Shown here: positions 10,633-18,797 of the stretch, piece after piece | Layout of the letters: each line of letters begins with the position of its first letter | Numbering within the stretch: position 1 is the stretch's first letter | Origin: Lutibacter sp. A64 | GTDB lineage: Bacteria; Bacteroidota; Bacteroidia; Flavobacteriales; Flavobacteriaceae | Assembly: GCF_022429565.1 (NCBI RefSeq) | Contig: NZ_CP092487.1 | Coordinates: forward strand, 3,924,001 to 3,988,000 | Length of the DNA stretch: 64,000 nt | Reading direction: 5' to 3' | Translations under genes and position numbers: made by a program | Notes under the pieces: generated by a model | Seen by the model: only the letters and a program-made list of their open reading frames with translations | What the model was told of the DNA's origin: nothing | The model's database searches: none

Positions 10633-12130
10633 ATTTTAATAGTATGTTATTATAAGCTGTTTTTAGTTTTTTAATAACAATTTCTATTTCTATTTCATTT
10701 AAATGTCCAAAACCAAAACGAATGGCACAGGTGTTTTTGTTCTGATAAAGAATTGTTTTTGGTAGAAATAAATCGTTTTTCTCAGCTTCTTTAGCTAATT
10801 TTAGTAGTGATATTTTAGGTGAAAATTGCAACCACATAGCCAAACCACCAGAAGGAACATTCCATTGTGCAATAGTTGAAAAATATTGAGTTAAAAGTTT
10901 ACATAAAATAGCTCTTCTTTTTTTATAGATTACAATGTTCTTTTTTGTAAGTCTGTAAATTTCACCTTCATTAATTAATTCAAATAGCATTTGTTCTTGA
11001 ATTAAATCGCCTTGTTTATCTAATAATTCTAAATAATTTCGTGCTTCCAATATTAAATCTTCTGGAGCTATCACAAATCCTGTTTGAAAACTTGGAAATA
11101 AAGACTGTCCAATTTTTCCTAAATAAATAATCATTCCACCTGCATCTGAACTCGCCATTGGTAATCTTGCAGATCCTTCAAATTGAAAATCGTAATCGTA
11201 GTCATCTTCAATAATTGCAAATTTATATTTTTTTGCTAATTGTAATAGAGCTAAACGTCGTTCAGCACTTAAAGAAACAGTAGTTGGATAATCTCTATGG
11301 GTACATATATATATGCATCTAATACTGTTTTTTACAAAGTTCTTTTTTATATAATCAACATCTAAACCGTTGACATCAACAGGGACTGTTTTAATTTGAG
11401 CACCTGTTTGTTGAAAAATCATATTAGCGGCGTAATTACTTAATTGACCTACTAGAATTACATCGTTTTGTTTTAGTAAGAGTTGAGATACTACGTACAA
11501 ACTCATTTCTGTGCTACGTGTATTTATTAGGTTGTTTGGGCTAATATGAAAACCTCTGGTTGCATTTAAGTAATTGCATAATTGCGTTAGAAATAATGAA
11601 CTGTCAAAATCATAAGATCTATTCCATTTATTAATTAATGTTTTTCGTTTCATAGCAGCGCTGTACCACCTTGTAAATTGATGAACTGGATGCAAACGTA
11701 AATCTGGTTTTCCATCATTAATAGAATACTTGGCGTTTGTTACTTGAACAGTTGAAGCTAAATGAAAGGAATTTTGAAATGGAAATCCTGTTGTTTTAGC
11801 ATAGGTATACCTTTCATTTATTTTTTGAGAAGTTGCTTTTATTTTAGCCGTTTTTTGTTCTGGTTCTAAAATAAATGTGCCTTTATTAGATATAATTTCA
11901 ACCCAGCCTTGTGAGGCTAATTCTTCGTAGATTGCAACAGCTGTATTTCTATGGATGTTTAATAACTGACTTAATACACGAGTTCCTGGAAGATTTGTTC
12001 CTTTGGTTAGATAATTGCGCTGTACGGCATTTATAATTTGTCTCGAGGCTTGTAAATATAGCGGTTGCGATTCAGATTTATCTAAATTAATTAGCTGTTT
12101 AAAAAGTGTACTAACCGGACTATCTATCAT
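10631..12130 (-). CDS. MocR/PdxR-type GntR regulator lacking the PLP lysine
   Basis: A 499-residue fusion of an N-terminal GntR winged helix (about residues 20-90) and an aminotransferase fold-type I domain (about 125-499), the architecture of MocR/PdxR regulators. The PLP-ring contact block IIEDDYDYDF is at 307-316. In usual MocR proteins a GTFSK-type motif supplies the Schiff-base lysine; here the matching segment reads YLGKIGQSLFPSFQTG, with Gln342 where the lysine is expected and no arginine at the usual downstream position. The effector may therefore bind without a Schiff base. It is divergent from a TonB receptor, its likely target; candidate direct repeats lie at its start. Confidence 0.88.
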   Translation of the reverse strand: MIDSPVSTLFKQLINLDKSESQPLYLQASRQIINAVQRNYLTKGTNLPGTRVLSQLLNIHRNTAVAIYEELASQGWVEIISNKGTFILEPEQKTAKIKATSQKINERYTYAKTTGFPFQNSFHLASTVQVTNAKYSINDGKPDLRLHPVHQFTRWYSAAMKRKTLINKWNRSYDFDSSLFLTQLCNYLNATRGFHISPNNLINTRSTEMSLYVVSQLLLKQNDVILVGQLSNYAANMIFQQTGAQIKTVPVDVNGLDVDYIKKNFVKNSIRCIYICTHRDYPTTVSLSAERRLALLQLAKKYKFAIIEDDYDYDFQFEGSARLPMASSDAGGMIIYLGKIGQSLFPSFQTGFVIAPEDLILEARNYLELLDKQGDLIQEQMLFELINEGEIYRLTKKNIVIYKKRRAILCKLLTQYFSTIAQWNVPSGGLAMWLQFSPKISLLKLAKEAEKNDLFLPKTILYQNKNTCAIRFGFGHLNEIEIEIVIKKLKTAYNNILLK

Positions 12131-12146
12131 TTTAAAACTGGTCTAT
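12113..12146. promoter_or_regulatory. Candidate MocR operator: two direct repeats
   Basis: AACCGGACTAT (12113-12123, inside the first MocR codons) and AACTGGTCTAT (12136-12146) are direct repeats 23 bp apart. PdxR/MocR regulators of other bacteria bind direct repeats with a similar core (AGTGGWCTA-like). An inverted CCGGA follows at 12156-12160. A weak -7-like box (TACTTTTA, 12168-12175) for the TonB receptor lies just downstream. The position between divergent genes suits autoregulation and control of the receptor. Confidence 0.45.
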
Positions 12147-12197
12147 ATTAATCGTCCGGAAAGTTACTACTTTTACAATGATTATAAATTACTATTT

Positions 12198-13997
12198 ATG
12201 AAAATTTCAAATAGAATACTATTCGTTTTATTATTTACGTATACTTCAATATATGCCCAAAAAGATACTGTAAAGCTTAAAGAAGTTACAATAACATCTA
12301 ATAGAATTGCATTACCATTTTCTAAAACTTCTAGAACGTTGAATATTATTACTTCAGAAGAAATACAAAAATCTCCAGCTTCTAATGTATCAGATTTGCT
12401 ACAAAGTGTTGTTGGAATAGATATTAGAAGAAGAGGAATAGACGGTATGCAATCTGATTTATATATTAGAGGAGGAAATTTTGATCAAACATTAGTTTTA
12501 ATTGATGGAGTTAAAATGGATGATCCTCAAACTGGACATCATTCAATGAATGCAATTTTATCATTAGATAATATTGAACGTATAGAAGTTATAAAAGGTC
12601 CTGCAGCTCGTGTATATGGACAAAATGCATTTACGGGAGCCATAAATATTGTAACAAAAAAAATTAAAACGAATACGTTAAAAGCCAATCTAGGATATGG
12701 ATCTTACCAAAATTTAAAAGGAGGAATAACCTTTAGTCAAAAATTTGATAATGGAGGTATACTTGCTTCATTAAATTATCAAGAGTCTGACGGATATAGG
12801 TATAATACAGATTTTGAAAATAAATCAGTTTTTATAAAAGCTAATTTGGGTAATTACAACCTAACTTCATCTTTTACAGCTCGAGATTTTGGTGCAAATG
12901 GATTTTATGCAAGTCCTGCTGCAATTGACCAATATGAAGAAACTCAAACTAGTTTAGTAGCTTTAGATGTTAGGTATAGAGTAGGAAATATTACTATAAA
13001 GCCTAGAGTTTATTGGAAGCGTAATCAGGATTTATATTTGTATTTAAGACATAATCCACCTGCATATCGCAATTTACATATATCAAATAAAGCAGGAGCA
13101 GAGACCAATATTGTATTAAATTCTTCTTTAGGTAAAACAGGTGTAGGTATTGATGTTTCTAGAGTATTTTTAGTAAGTAATAATTTAGAGGATCATAATA
13201 GAACTGTAATAACAGGTTTTTTTGAACATAGATTTGAAATTAATAATTTTGATATAACCCCAGGAATAGCAATTAGTTCGTTTTCAGATTTCAATACAAA
13301 AGCTTTTCCAGGGTTAGATGTTGGTTATAGATTTTCTGAGCATTTTAAATTGTATAGTAATATTGGTTATACCTATAGAGTACCAACATTTACAGACCTT
13401 TATTATGTTGGAGGAAATGAAATAGGTAATCCAGATTTAAAACCTGAATCTGCTTTATCTGAAGAACTAGGTATTAAGTATAATACAAGTAGTTTAGATA
13501 TTAATCTAGCCCTTTTTAATAGAGATGCCGAAGATTTAATTGATTGGGCAAAAGAAAATCCAGAGGATCTTGAAGAAAAATGGAAAGCAAAAAATTTTAG
13601 TGAGGTTTCAACAAAAGGATTTGAAATTGATTTAGGATATAGATTTAATTTATGGAATTTTGAACAACGATTTAATTTGGGATATAGTTTTATAGAAGAT
13701 GAAAATAAAGATGAATATACTAGATATGCTTTAAATAGTATTAAACATCAGGTAAATTCGGGGATAGATTTTAAATTTACTAAATTATTTAGTCAAAATA
13801 TTTCTTATAGATTTGTTGAAAGAGCAAGAGGAGAAAGCTATACTATAATTGATGCTAAAATTATGGCAGAGTTAGCAAATAGAATGGAATTATTTTTAAG
13901 TGCCAATAATATTTTTAATACTTCATATACCGAAACTAATCTGGTACCAATGCCAAAAGGAAATCTAATGCTAGGACTTAGTTATAAATTTTATTAG
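12198..13997 (+). CDS. TonB-dependent outer-membrane receptor, BtuB-like
   Basis: A 599-residue TonB-dependent receptor. The signal peptide ends near TSIYA|Q (residue 20). The plug domain follows (about 35-150) with SNVSDLLQSVVGIDIRRRG, YIRGGNFDQTLVLIDGVKMD and ERIEVIKGPAARVYGQNAFTG in short conserved blocks. The rest is a 22-strand barrel ending in aromatic F-Y. The ATG at 12198 is chosen over upstream in-frame codons because it starts the signal peptide. No carboxypeptidase-like N-terminal extension or SusD partner is present, so it resembles vitamin or metal-complex receptors (BtuB/CirA type) rather than glycan SusC. Substrate unknown; the divergent MocR suggests a small cofactor. Confidence 0.88.
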   Translation: MKISNRILFVLLFTYTSIYAQKDTVKLKEVTITSNRIALPFSKTSRTLNIITSEEIQKSPASNVSDLLQSVVGIDIRRRGIDGMQSDLYIRGGNFDQTLVLIDGVKMDDPQTGHHSMNAILSLDNIERIEVIKGPAARVYGQNAFTGAINIVTKKIKTNTLKANLGYGSYQNLKGGITFSQKFDNGGILASLNYQESDGYRYNTDFENKSVFIKANLGNYNLTSSFTARDFGANGFYASPAAIDQYEETQTSLVALDVRYRVGNITIKPRVYWKRNQDLYLYLRHNPPAYRNLHISNKAGAETNIVLNSSLGKTGVGIDVSRVFLVSNNLEDHNRTVITGFFEHRFEINNFDITPGIAISSFSDFNTKAFPGLDVGYRFSEHFKLYSNIGYTYRVPTFTDLYYVGGNEIGNPDLKPESALSEELGIKYNTSSLDINLALFNRDAEDLIDWAKENPEDLEEKWKAKNFSEVSTKGFEIDLGYRFNLWNFEQRFNLGYSFIEDENKDEYTRYALNSIKHQVNSGIDFKFTKLFSQNISYRFVERARGESYTIIDAKIMAELANRMELFLSANNIFNTSYTETNLVPMPKGNLMLGLSYKFY

Positions 13998-14194
13998 TTA
14001 TAAATCTAATATTTAAATTTTGAAACTAACTTTTTAATTATTTTTCAGTCATTTAATAAGCTAACATTTCCTAATTTACCTAAATATTGTTGAAATATAA
14101 GCTAAGGTTATTATAAAACATATTTATTGTTAATAGCTAAAATTGATTTAATTTATAAAAATGTTAAATATATAACGTTTTCGTTAGTTGAATT

Positions 14195-14211
14195 TAAGAT
14201 ATAATATCTTA
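14195..14211. promoter_or_regulatory. Short palindrome in the long TonB-TlpA gap
   Basis: TAAGATA (14195-14201) and TATCTTA (14205-14211) form a 7-bp dyad with a 3-nt centre, about 37 bp upstream of the -33 region of the small transcription unit. The rest of 13998-14240 is AT-rich with no gene or clear terminator that I can see. It may be an operator, but short AT-rich dyads arise easily by chance. Confidence 0.25.
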
Positions 14212-14247
14212 TATTGTTAAAAATATGATAAATATGTAAAATAGAAG

Positions 14248-14277
14248 TTGAGTATGTGTATAAGTGTTGTATATTTG
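14248..14277 (+). promoter_or_regulatory. Bacteroidota-type promoter of the 37-residue peptide unit
   Basis: TTG at 14248-14250 and TATATTTG at 14270-14277 (matching TAnnTTTG) are separated by 19 bp, the expected -33/-7 spacing. Transcription would begin near 14283, giving a leader of about 20 nt before the ATG at 14306. Confidence 0.7.
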
Positions 14278-14305
14278 CAGGCTAATAACTACTAAAAATA
14301 TCGAT

Positions 14306-14419
14306 ATGAAAATTATCAACAAATTAAAAAATCAAGAAAGTAAAAAGAGAATGACAACAGTGGATTTTAAAAATGCTAAAAGTATTACTTGGAATAGCAA
14401 AAGAAGATTCGGAATTTAA
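14306..14419 (+). CDS. Small basic peptide, 37 residues, uncharacterised
   Basis: A short open frame, MKIINKLKNQESKKRM followed by TTVDFKNAKSITWNSKRRFGI, sits exactly between a good promoter and a good terminator. It carries 11 Lys/Arg and only 2 acidic residues, no cysteine, no membrane segment and no signal peptide. A predicted amphipathic, basic N-terminal third is followed by a C-terminal W-N-S-K-R-R-F-G-I tail. I do not recognise a family. It could be a nucleic-acid- or ribosome-binding small protein, or the RNA itself could be the functional product. An attenuating leader for the TlpA gene is less likely because that gene has its own promoter. Confidence 0.55.
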   Translation: MKIINKLKNQESKKRMTTVDFKNAKSITWNSKRRFGI

Positions 14420-14444
14420 GAAAGTACTTAAATATATTTTAAAT

Positions 14445-14474
14445 AAAAGTGGTAGTTCATCTACCACTTTTTTT
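14445..14474 (+). terminator. Intrinsic terminator of the small peptide unit
   Basis: An 11-bp perfect stem (14445-14455 with 14461-14471, core AGTGGTAG/CTACCACT), a 5-nt loop and a T tract. It closes a transcript of about 190 nt that starts near 14283. Confidence 0.88.
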
Positions 14475-14548
14475 ATGCTTAAATTTTAAAACAAATTGCT
14501 TTAAATCTAAATTAAAAAATTAGTGCTATTTTTTTATGTAAATAGTTT

Positions 14549-14556
14549 TATCTTTG
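14549..14556 (+). promoter_or_regulatory. -7 box of the TlpA-like gene
   Basis: TATCTTTG matches TAnnTTTG 30 bp upstream of the ATG at 14587. A T-rich stretch at 14528-14535 takes the -33 position. It makes the TlpA gene independent of the upstream peptide unit. Confidence 0.55.
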
Positions 14557-14586
14557 AAAAATTAAATAAAAACTCAATAACAAATT

Positions 14587-15963
14587 ATGAAAAAAATAAT
14601 AACATTAATAACTGTTTTGGCATTTATTTCATGTAAACAAGAAGTAAAAGTTGATTATGCAGTTTTATCTGGTAAAATAGAAAATGCCAAAGATGATAAA
14701 CTTACATTTAATAGTTCTAAAAGTCTTATTAAAGAAATAATTAAAGTATCAGAAGAAGGTATATTTTTAGATACTTTAAAAGTTTCAAGAGGATATTATA
14801 TATTATCAGACGGTAAAAATAAAACTACACTTTATTTAGAAGCTGGTAATACCGTAACAATTAATTTTGATGCAAATGATTTCGAAAATTCATTAGAACT
14901 TTCTGGAGCAGGATCAGAAATAAGCAATTATTTAATTAATAAAAATAAGAAAGTAAAAGAATTATTAGGAGAAGGAACCGATATTTACCTTTTAGAAGAA
15001 GCTGATTATAAAGCTAAAATGAATGAAGTTAAAACCGCTTCAGAAGAATTATTAAACACTTCAGAAGGAATTTCAGAAGATTTTAAGGCGAAAGAGAAAA
15101 GAGATATAAACTATACCTATTTAGGTTTTGTTGATAGATACCAATTATACCATTCTCATTATGCTAAAAAGAAAGATTTTAAAGTTTCAGATGATTTTTT
15201 AAAAGAGTTAGAAACTATAGATTATAATAATGAAGAAGATTTTTTATTTTCTAAAAATTATGAAAATCTTGTAAATTCGCATTATCAAAAAGAAGCTAAA
15301 AAGTTAGCTGAAAAAGAATCTATTCCTGATGATATTGCTTATTTAAAAACTATAAAAGAGCAAGTTTCTAATGAAATAATAAAGAATAAATTAGCGTATG
15401 TAAATTCTAAATACGGTATAACTTATACAGAAAATTTAGAAGAATTTTACGCTTTATTTATGAAGATTTCAACAAATGAAGAGCATAAAAAGGACATTAC
15501 TGAAAGCTATAATAAATTAAAAACAGTTACAAAAGGGCAACCTTCTCCAAAATTTGAAAATTATATTAACTTTAAAGGAGGAACTACTTCTTTAGACGAT
15601 TTAAAAGGTAAGTTTGTATATGTTGATGTTTGGGCAACTTGGTGTGGACCTTGTATTGCAGAAATACCTTCTTTAAAAGAAGTAGAAGCTAAATACCATA
15701 ATAAAAACATTGAGTTTGTTAGTATTTCTGTTGATGCTGAAAAGGATTATGAAAAATGGAAAACAATGGTTAAAGATGAAGACTTAAAAGGAATTCAATT
15801 GTTTTCAGATAAAAGTTGGAAATCAGATTTTGTTACTGGGTATTTAATAAAAGGGATTCCTCGTTTTATCTTAATAGATCCTAATGGAAATATTGTAAGT
15901 TCAAATGCTCCAAGACCTTCAAGTGAAAAATTAATTGAGTTATTTAACGAAAATAATATTTAA
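14587..15963 (+). CDS. TlpA-family thiol-disulfide lipoprotein
   Basis: A 458-residue exported thioredoxin-like protein. The signal is lipoprotein type, with lipobox FISC and Cys16 as the lipidated residue. Residues about 25-125 form a beta-rich domain like the DUF4369 domain common in Bacteroidota TlpA proteins, followed by a helical linker. The C-terminal thioredoxin domain (about 325-458) has the WCGPC active site at C353/C356 in VDVWATWCGPCIAEIPSL and a later cis-proline region GIPRF. It likely reduces periplasmic disulfides or serves cytochrome maturation. It is monocistronic, with its own promoter and a large hairpin downstream. Confidence 0.9.
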   Translation: MKKIITLITVLAFISCKQEVKVDYAVLSGKIENAKDDKLTFNSSKSLIKEIIKVSEEGIFLDTLKVSRGYYILSDGKNKTTLYLEAGNTVTINFDANDFENSLELSGAGSEISNYLINKNKKVKELLGEGTDIYLLEEADYKAKMNEVKTASEELLNTSEGISEDFKAKEKRDINYTYLGFVDRYQLYHSHYAKKKDFKVSDDFLKELETIDYNNEEDFLFSKNYENLVNSHYQKEAKKLAEKESIPDDIAYLKTIKEQVSNEIIKNKLAYVNSKYGITYTENLEEFYALFMKISTNEEHKKDITESYNKLKTVTKGQPSPKFENYINFKGGTTSLDDLKGKFVYVDVWATWCGPCIAEIPSLKEVEAKYHNKNIEFVSISVDAEKDYEKWKTMVKDEDLKGIQLFSDKSWKSDFVTGYLIKGIPRFILIDPNGNIVSSNAPRPSSEKLIELFNENNI

Positions 15964-15989
15964 GAATTTACTTTTAAATTTTTAAAAGA

Positions 15990-16069
15990 AGAGGCTGTCT
16001 TAAAAGTGAAAACCCATCATTCCGAAATAAATTTAGGTTGATGAAAATTTCACTTTTAAGATAGCTTTT
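15990..16069. terminator. Long hairpin between convergent genes
   Basis: Arms 15990-16011 and 16048-16069 pair over 22 positions (core TCTTAAAAGTGAAA with its complement, with G-T wobbles) around a 36-nt loop. T-rich sequence follows on one side and A/T-rich sequence on the other, so it can serve both the TlpA gene and nnr. The long loop is unusual for a plain terminator; see findings. Confidence 0.65.
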
Positions 16070-16075
16070 CTTATT

Positions 16076-17620
16076 TTAAGCTTCTGTATCATTAGCTTCT
16101 TCTTCAATAGGATTACCATTATTAAACAAATCTAATAACGCATTTGGTAAGTATTTTAGAATAGACGAAGCCGTAAAGGTTTCATAAGCTGTTTCTGAGA
16201 TTGCTATATCTGCAGTTTTTCCATGTAGATAAACACCCAAAATAGCGGCGTTAATAGCTTGGTAACCTTGAGCTATTAATCCTATAATAATTCCAGTTAA
16301 AACATCACCGCTTCCAGCAGTTGCTAAGGCTGGATTTCCGGTTGAGTTAAAGTATTTTGTGGCTCCGTCTACAATAACAGTATGTGCGCCTTTTAGAATC
16401 ACAATAACTTCGTATTTTTCTGAAAAAGCGGTAGTTTTATCTAATTTTTCAAAATCATTTTTCCAAGGTCCAACTAAACGTTCCAGTTCTTTAGGATGTG
16501 GAGTTAAAACTGTATTTTTTGGTAAAAATTTTAAAAGTGATTTATTTATAGCTAATAAATTTAAAGCATCTGCATCTATTACTAATGGTAGCTTATTTTC
16601 TTTTATAAATTTTTCAAAGCCAATAGCTGTTTTTTCATGTGTTGACATTCCTGGTCCAATAGCAATTGCAGTAGCTTTTGTTTTAAAATTAAAGTGCTCT
16701 AGAACAGTATCATTGTCAACTTCAACCATAGCTTCTGGGATAGCAATTTGTAGAATATTATAACCACATTTAGGTACGTATGCGCTAACTAAGCCGCTAC
16801 CAATTTTTAATGCAGCTTTTGTTGTTAAGCTTACTGCCCCAATTTTACCAAAGCTACCTCCAATAATAAGTGCATGTCCAAAAGTACCTTTATGAGACCA
16901 CTTATTTCTAGGTTTGTATAATTGTAAAACTTCACTTTTAAGATTATAGTGTAGAGTAGGGGTTAAACTTTTAATGAAATTTAGATCAAGACCAATATCA
17001 ATTACCTCCCAAGTATCTATAAAATCGCGATTGTCTGGTATTAAAAGCGCTAATTTTGGTGTTTGAAATGTAAGTGTATGTGTTGCTTTTAAAACTGCAT
17101 TTTTATCAATTACTACCGTATCACTAAACAATCCAGAAGGTAAATCTATTGCTAAAGTAAAAGCTTTAGTACTGTTTATATAATTAATTAGACTTTTAGT
17201 AAAACCTTCAGGAGCTCTTGTTAGTCCGTTTCCAAAAATTGCATCGATTACAATATCTTCAAAAGAAATATCTGGAAAATCATTTTCACCATTAATAATT
17301 GTTGGCCATTTGCCTATTTCTTTTAACCGATTGTAGTTCACCAAAAATTCATTGGTTCTTTTTTCACTAAAATTTACTACATAGCAGTTAACATTATAAC
17401 CATTTTCATATAGGTAACGAGCAATAACTAAACCATCTCCACCATTATTTCCAATTCCGCAAAATATATGTATTTTAATATTTTGACTTTGTAAACGTGT
17501 GTGTAACCAATTAAAACATTGTTTAGCAGCATGTTCCATTAAATCAATAGAACTAATATTGTTATTGGTTATTGTTGCCTTATCTGCAGCAGCAATTTGA
17601 TGTGAGTTGAGTATAAACAT
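16076..17620 (-). CDS. nnr: Bifunctional NAD(P)H-hydrate repair enzyme
   Basis: A 514-residue fusion that repairs hydrated NADH and NADPH. The N-terminal YjeF domain (about 1-215) is the NAD(P)HX epimerase, with the nucleotide-binding motif FCGIGNNGGDGLVIARYL near residues 53-70. The C-terminal ribokinase-like domain (about 230-500) is the ADP-dependent dehydratase, with KGAHTVIVDG and the GNPALATAGSGDVLTGI motif carrying the catalytic aspartate. Length is normal. It stands alone, between the large hairpin and the accA terminator. An open frame on the other strand inside this gene is a shadow. Confidence 0.93.
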   Translation of the reverse strand: MFILNSHQIAAADKATITNNNISSIDLMEHAAKQCFNWLHTRLQSQNIKIHIFCGIGNNGGDGLVIARYLYENGYNVNCYVVNFSEKRTNEFLVNYNRLKEIGKWPTIINGENDFPDISFEDIVIDAIFGNGLTRAPEGFTKSLINYINSTKAFTLAIDLPSGLFSDTVVIDKNAVLKATHTLTFQTPKLALLIPDNRDFIDTWEVIDIGLDLNFIKSLTPTLHYNLKSEVLQLYKPRNKWSHKGTFGHALIIGGSFGKIGAVSLTTKAALKIGSGLVSAYVPKCGYNILQIAIPEAMVEVDNDTVLEHFNFKTKATAIAIGPGMSTHEKTAIGFEKFIKENKLPLVIDADALNLLAINKSLLKFLPKNTVLTPHPKELERLVGPWKNDFEKLDKTTAFSEKYEVIVILKGAHTVIVDGATKYFNSTGNPALATAGSGDVLTGIIIGLIAQGYQAINAAILGVYLHGKTADIAISETAYETFTASSILKYLPNALLDLFNNGNPIEEEANDTEA

Positions 17621-17719
17621 AGCTTAAAATTAATGAAAAAGAACCTGTTTAAAAAGTATAATTTTCTTAATCTTAAAATAATATTTTTAATTTAGAATAG
17701 TTTAACTTATTAAAATAAT

Positions 17720-17751
17720 AAACCTCAGATTTGAAGTCAATTCTGAGGTTT
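17720..17751. terminator. Terminator downstream of accA
   Basis: A 10-bp perfect stem (AAACCTCAGA at 17720-17729, TCTGAGGTTT at 17742-17751) with a 12-nt loop. On the minus strand it is followed by an A/T-rich tail (TTATTATTTTAA) and so ends the tgt-lptF/G-EamA-accA transcript. Confidence 0.75.
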
Positions 17752-17786
17752 TAATTTATATAGTTTATAAAAATATGGAGGTTAAA

Positions 17787-18740
17787 TTACCCTTTGAATT
17801 CACCCATTTCTGCATATTTATTCATTCGTTTTTTTACTAAATCATCAGGCTTTAAATCTTTGAGTTCTTTAAAAGCCTTTAAGATTGTTTTTTCAACTTC
17901 TTTAAAAGCATTTTCTCTATCATAATGTGCACCACCAAGAGGTTCTTTAATAATACCATCAATTAATTTTTGCTTTTTCATATCTGTAGCAGTAAGTTTA
18001 AGAGCTTCTGCTGCTTTCTCTTTGTATTCCCAACTTCTCCATAGAATTGAAGAGCAAGATTCGGGAGATATAACGGAATACCAAGTATTTTCCATCATAT
18101 AAACTCTATCACCTACACCAATACCAACAGCACCACCAGAAGCACCTTCACCAATTACAATTGTTATAATAGGTGTTTTTAGCAGTGTCATTTCAAAAAT
18201 ATTACGAGCAATTGCTTCACCTTGTCCACGTTCTTCAGCTTCTAATCCAGGATAAGCACCAGGAGTGTCTAGAAGTGTAATAACAGGAATTCCAAATTTT
18301 TCAGCCATTTTCATAAGCCTTAGAGCTTTTCTATAACCTTCAGGATTAGACATTCCAAAGTTTCTGTATTGGCGTGTTTTGGTATTGTAACCTTTTTGCT
18401 GACCGATAAACATAAATGATTGATCTCCTATTTTACCTAGTCCGCCAACCATTGCTTTATCATCTTTTACAGTTCTATCACCGTGTAGTTCCATAAAAGT
18501 ACCATTTGTTAGATAGTTTATATAATCTAAGGTATATGGTCTGTTTGGGTGTCTCGACAACTGAACTCTTTGCCAAGCTGTAAGGTTTTTATATATTTCG
18601 GTTTTAGTTTTTAGCAATTTTTTTTCAATGTTTTTGCAACTTTCTGTTACATCTACATCACTTTCTTTACCAATTAATTCGCACTTCGTTAATTGTTCTT
18701 CTAATTCTTTTATTGGTAATTCAAATTCTAAATATTCCAT
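17787..18740 (-). CDS. accA: Acetyl-CoA carboxylase carboxyltransferase subunit alpha
   Basis: The alpha subunit of the carboxyltransferase that transfers CO2 from carboxybiotin to acetyl-CoA, the first step of fatty-acid synthesis. The 317-residue protein starts [17 protein letters not shown] and contains [20 protein letters not shown] and the oxyanion and CoA-binding [15 protein letters not shown] block. Length is typical. It is the last gene of a minus-strand run, 57 nt after the EamA gene. The partner accD is not in the window. Confidence 0.96.
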   Translation of the reverse strand: MEYLEFELPIKELEEQLTKCELIGKESDVDVTESCKNIEKKLLKTKTEIYKNLTAWQRVQLSRHPNRPYTLDYINYLTNGTFMELHGDRTVKDDKAMVGGLGKIGDQSFMFIGQQKGYNTKTRQYRNFGMSNPEGYRKALRLMKMAEKFGIPVITLLDTPGAYPGLEAEERGQGEAIARNIFEMTLLKTPIITIVIGEGASGGAVGIGVGDRVYMMENTWYSVISPESCSSILWRSWEYKEKAAEALKLTATDMKKQKLIDGIIKEPLGGAHYDRENAFKEVEKTILKAFKELKDLKPDDLVKKRMNKYAEMGEFKG

Positions 18741-18797
18741 GTTTTTTAAATTTGGATGTTATACAAATATAATAACTTCTAGTTTTTATGTATACAC

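Noticed and set aside
12131-12197. Riboswitch (cobalamin or TPP) upstream of the TonB receptor
   Set aside because: The gap is only 67 nt, too short for those aptamers, and no conserved box is visible.
16359-16763. 134-codon plus-strand frame within nnr, and similar frames inside cbpA, the DUF2130 gene and the Usp gene
   Set aside because: All lie opposite well-supported genes and show no family motif.
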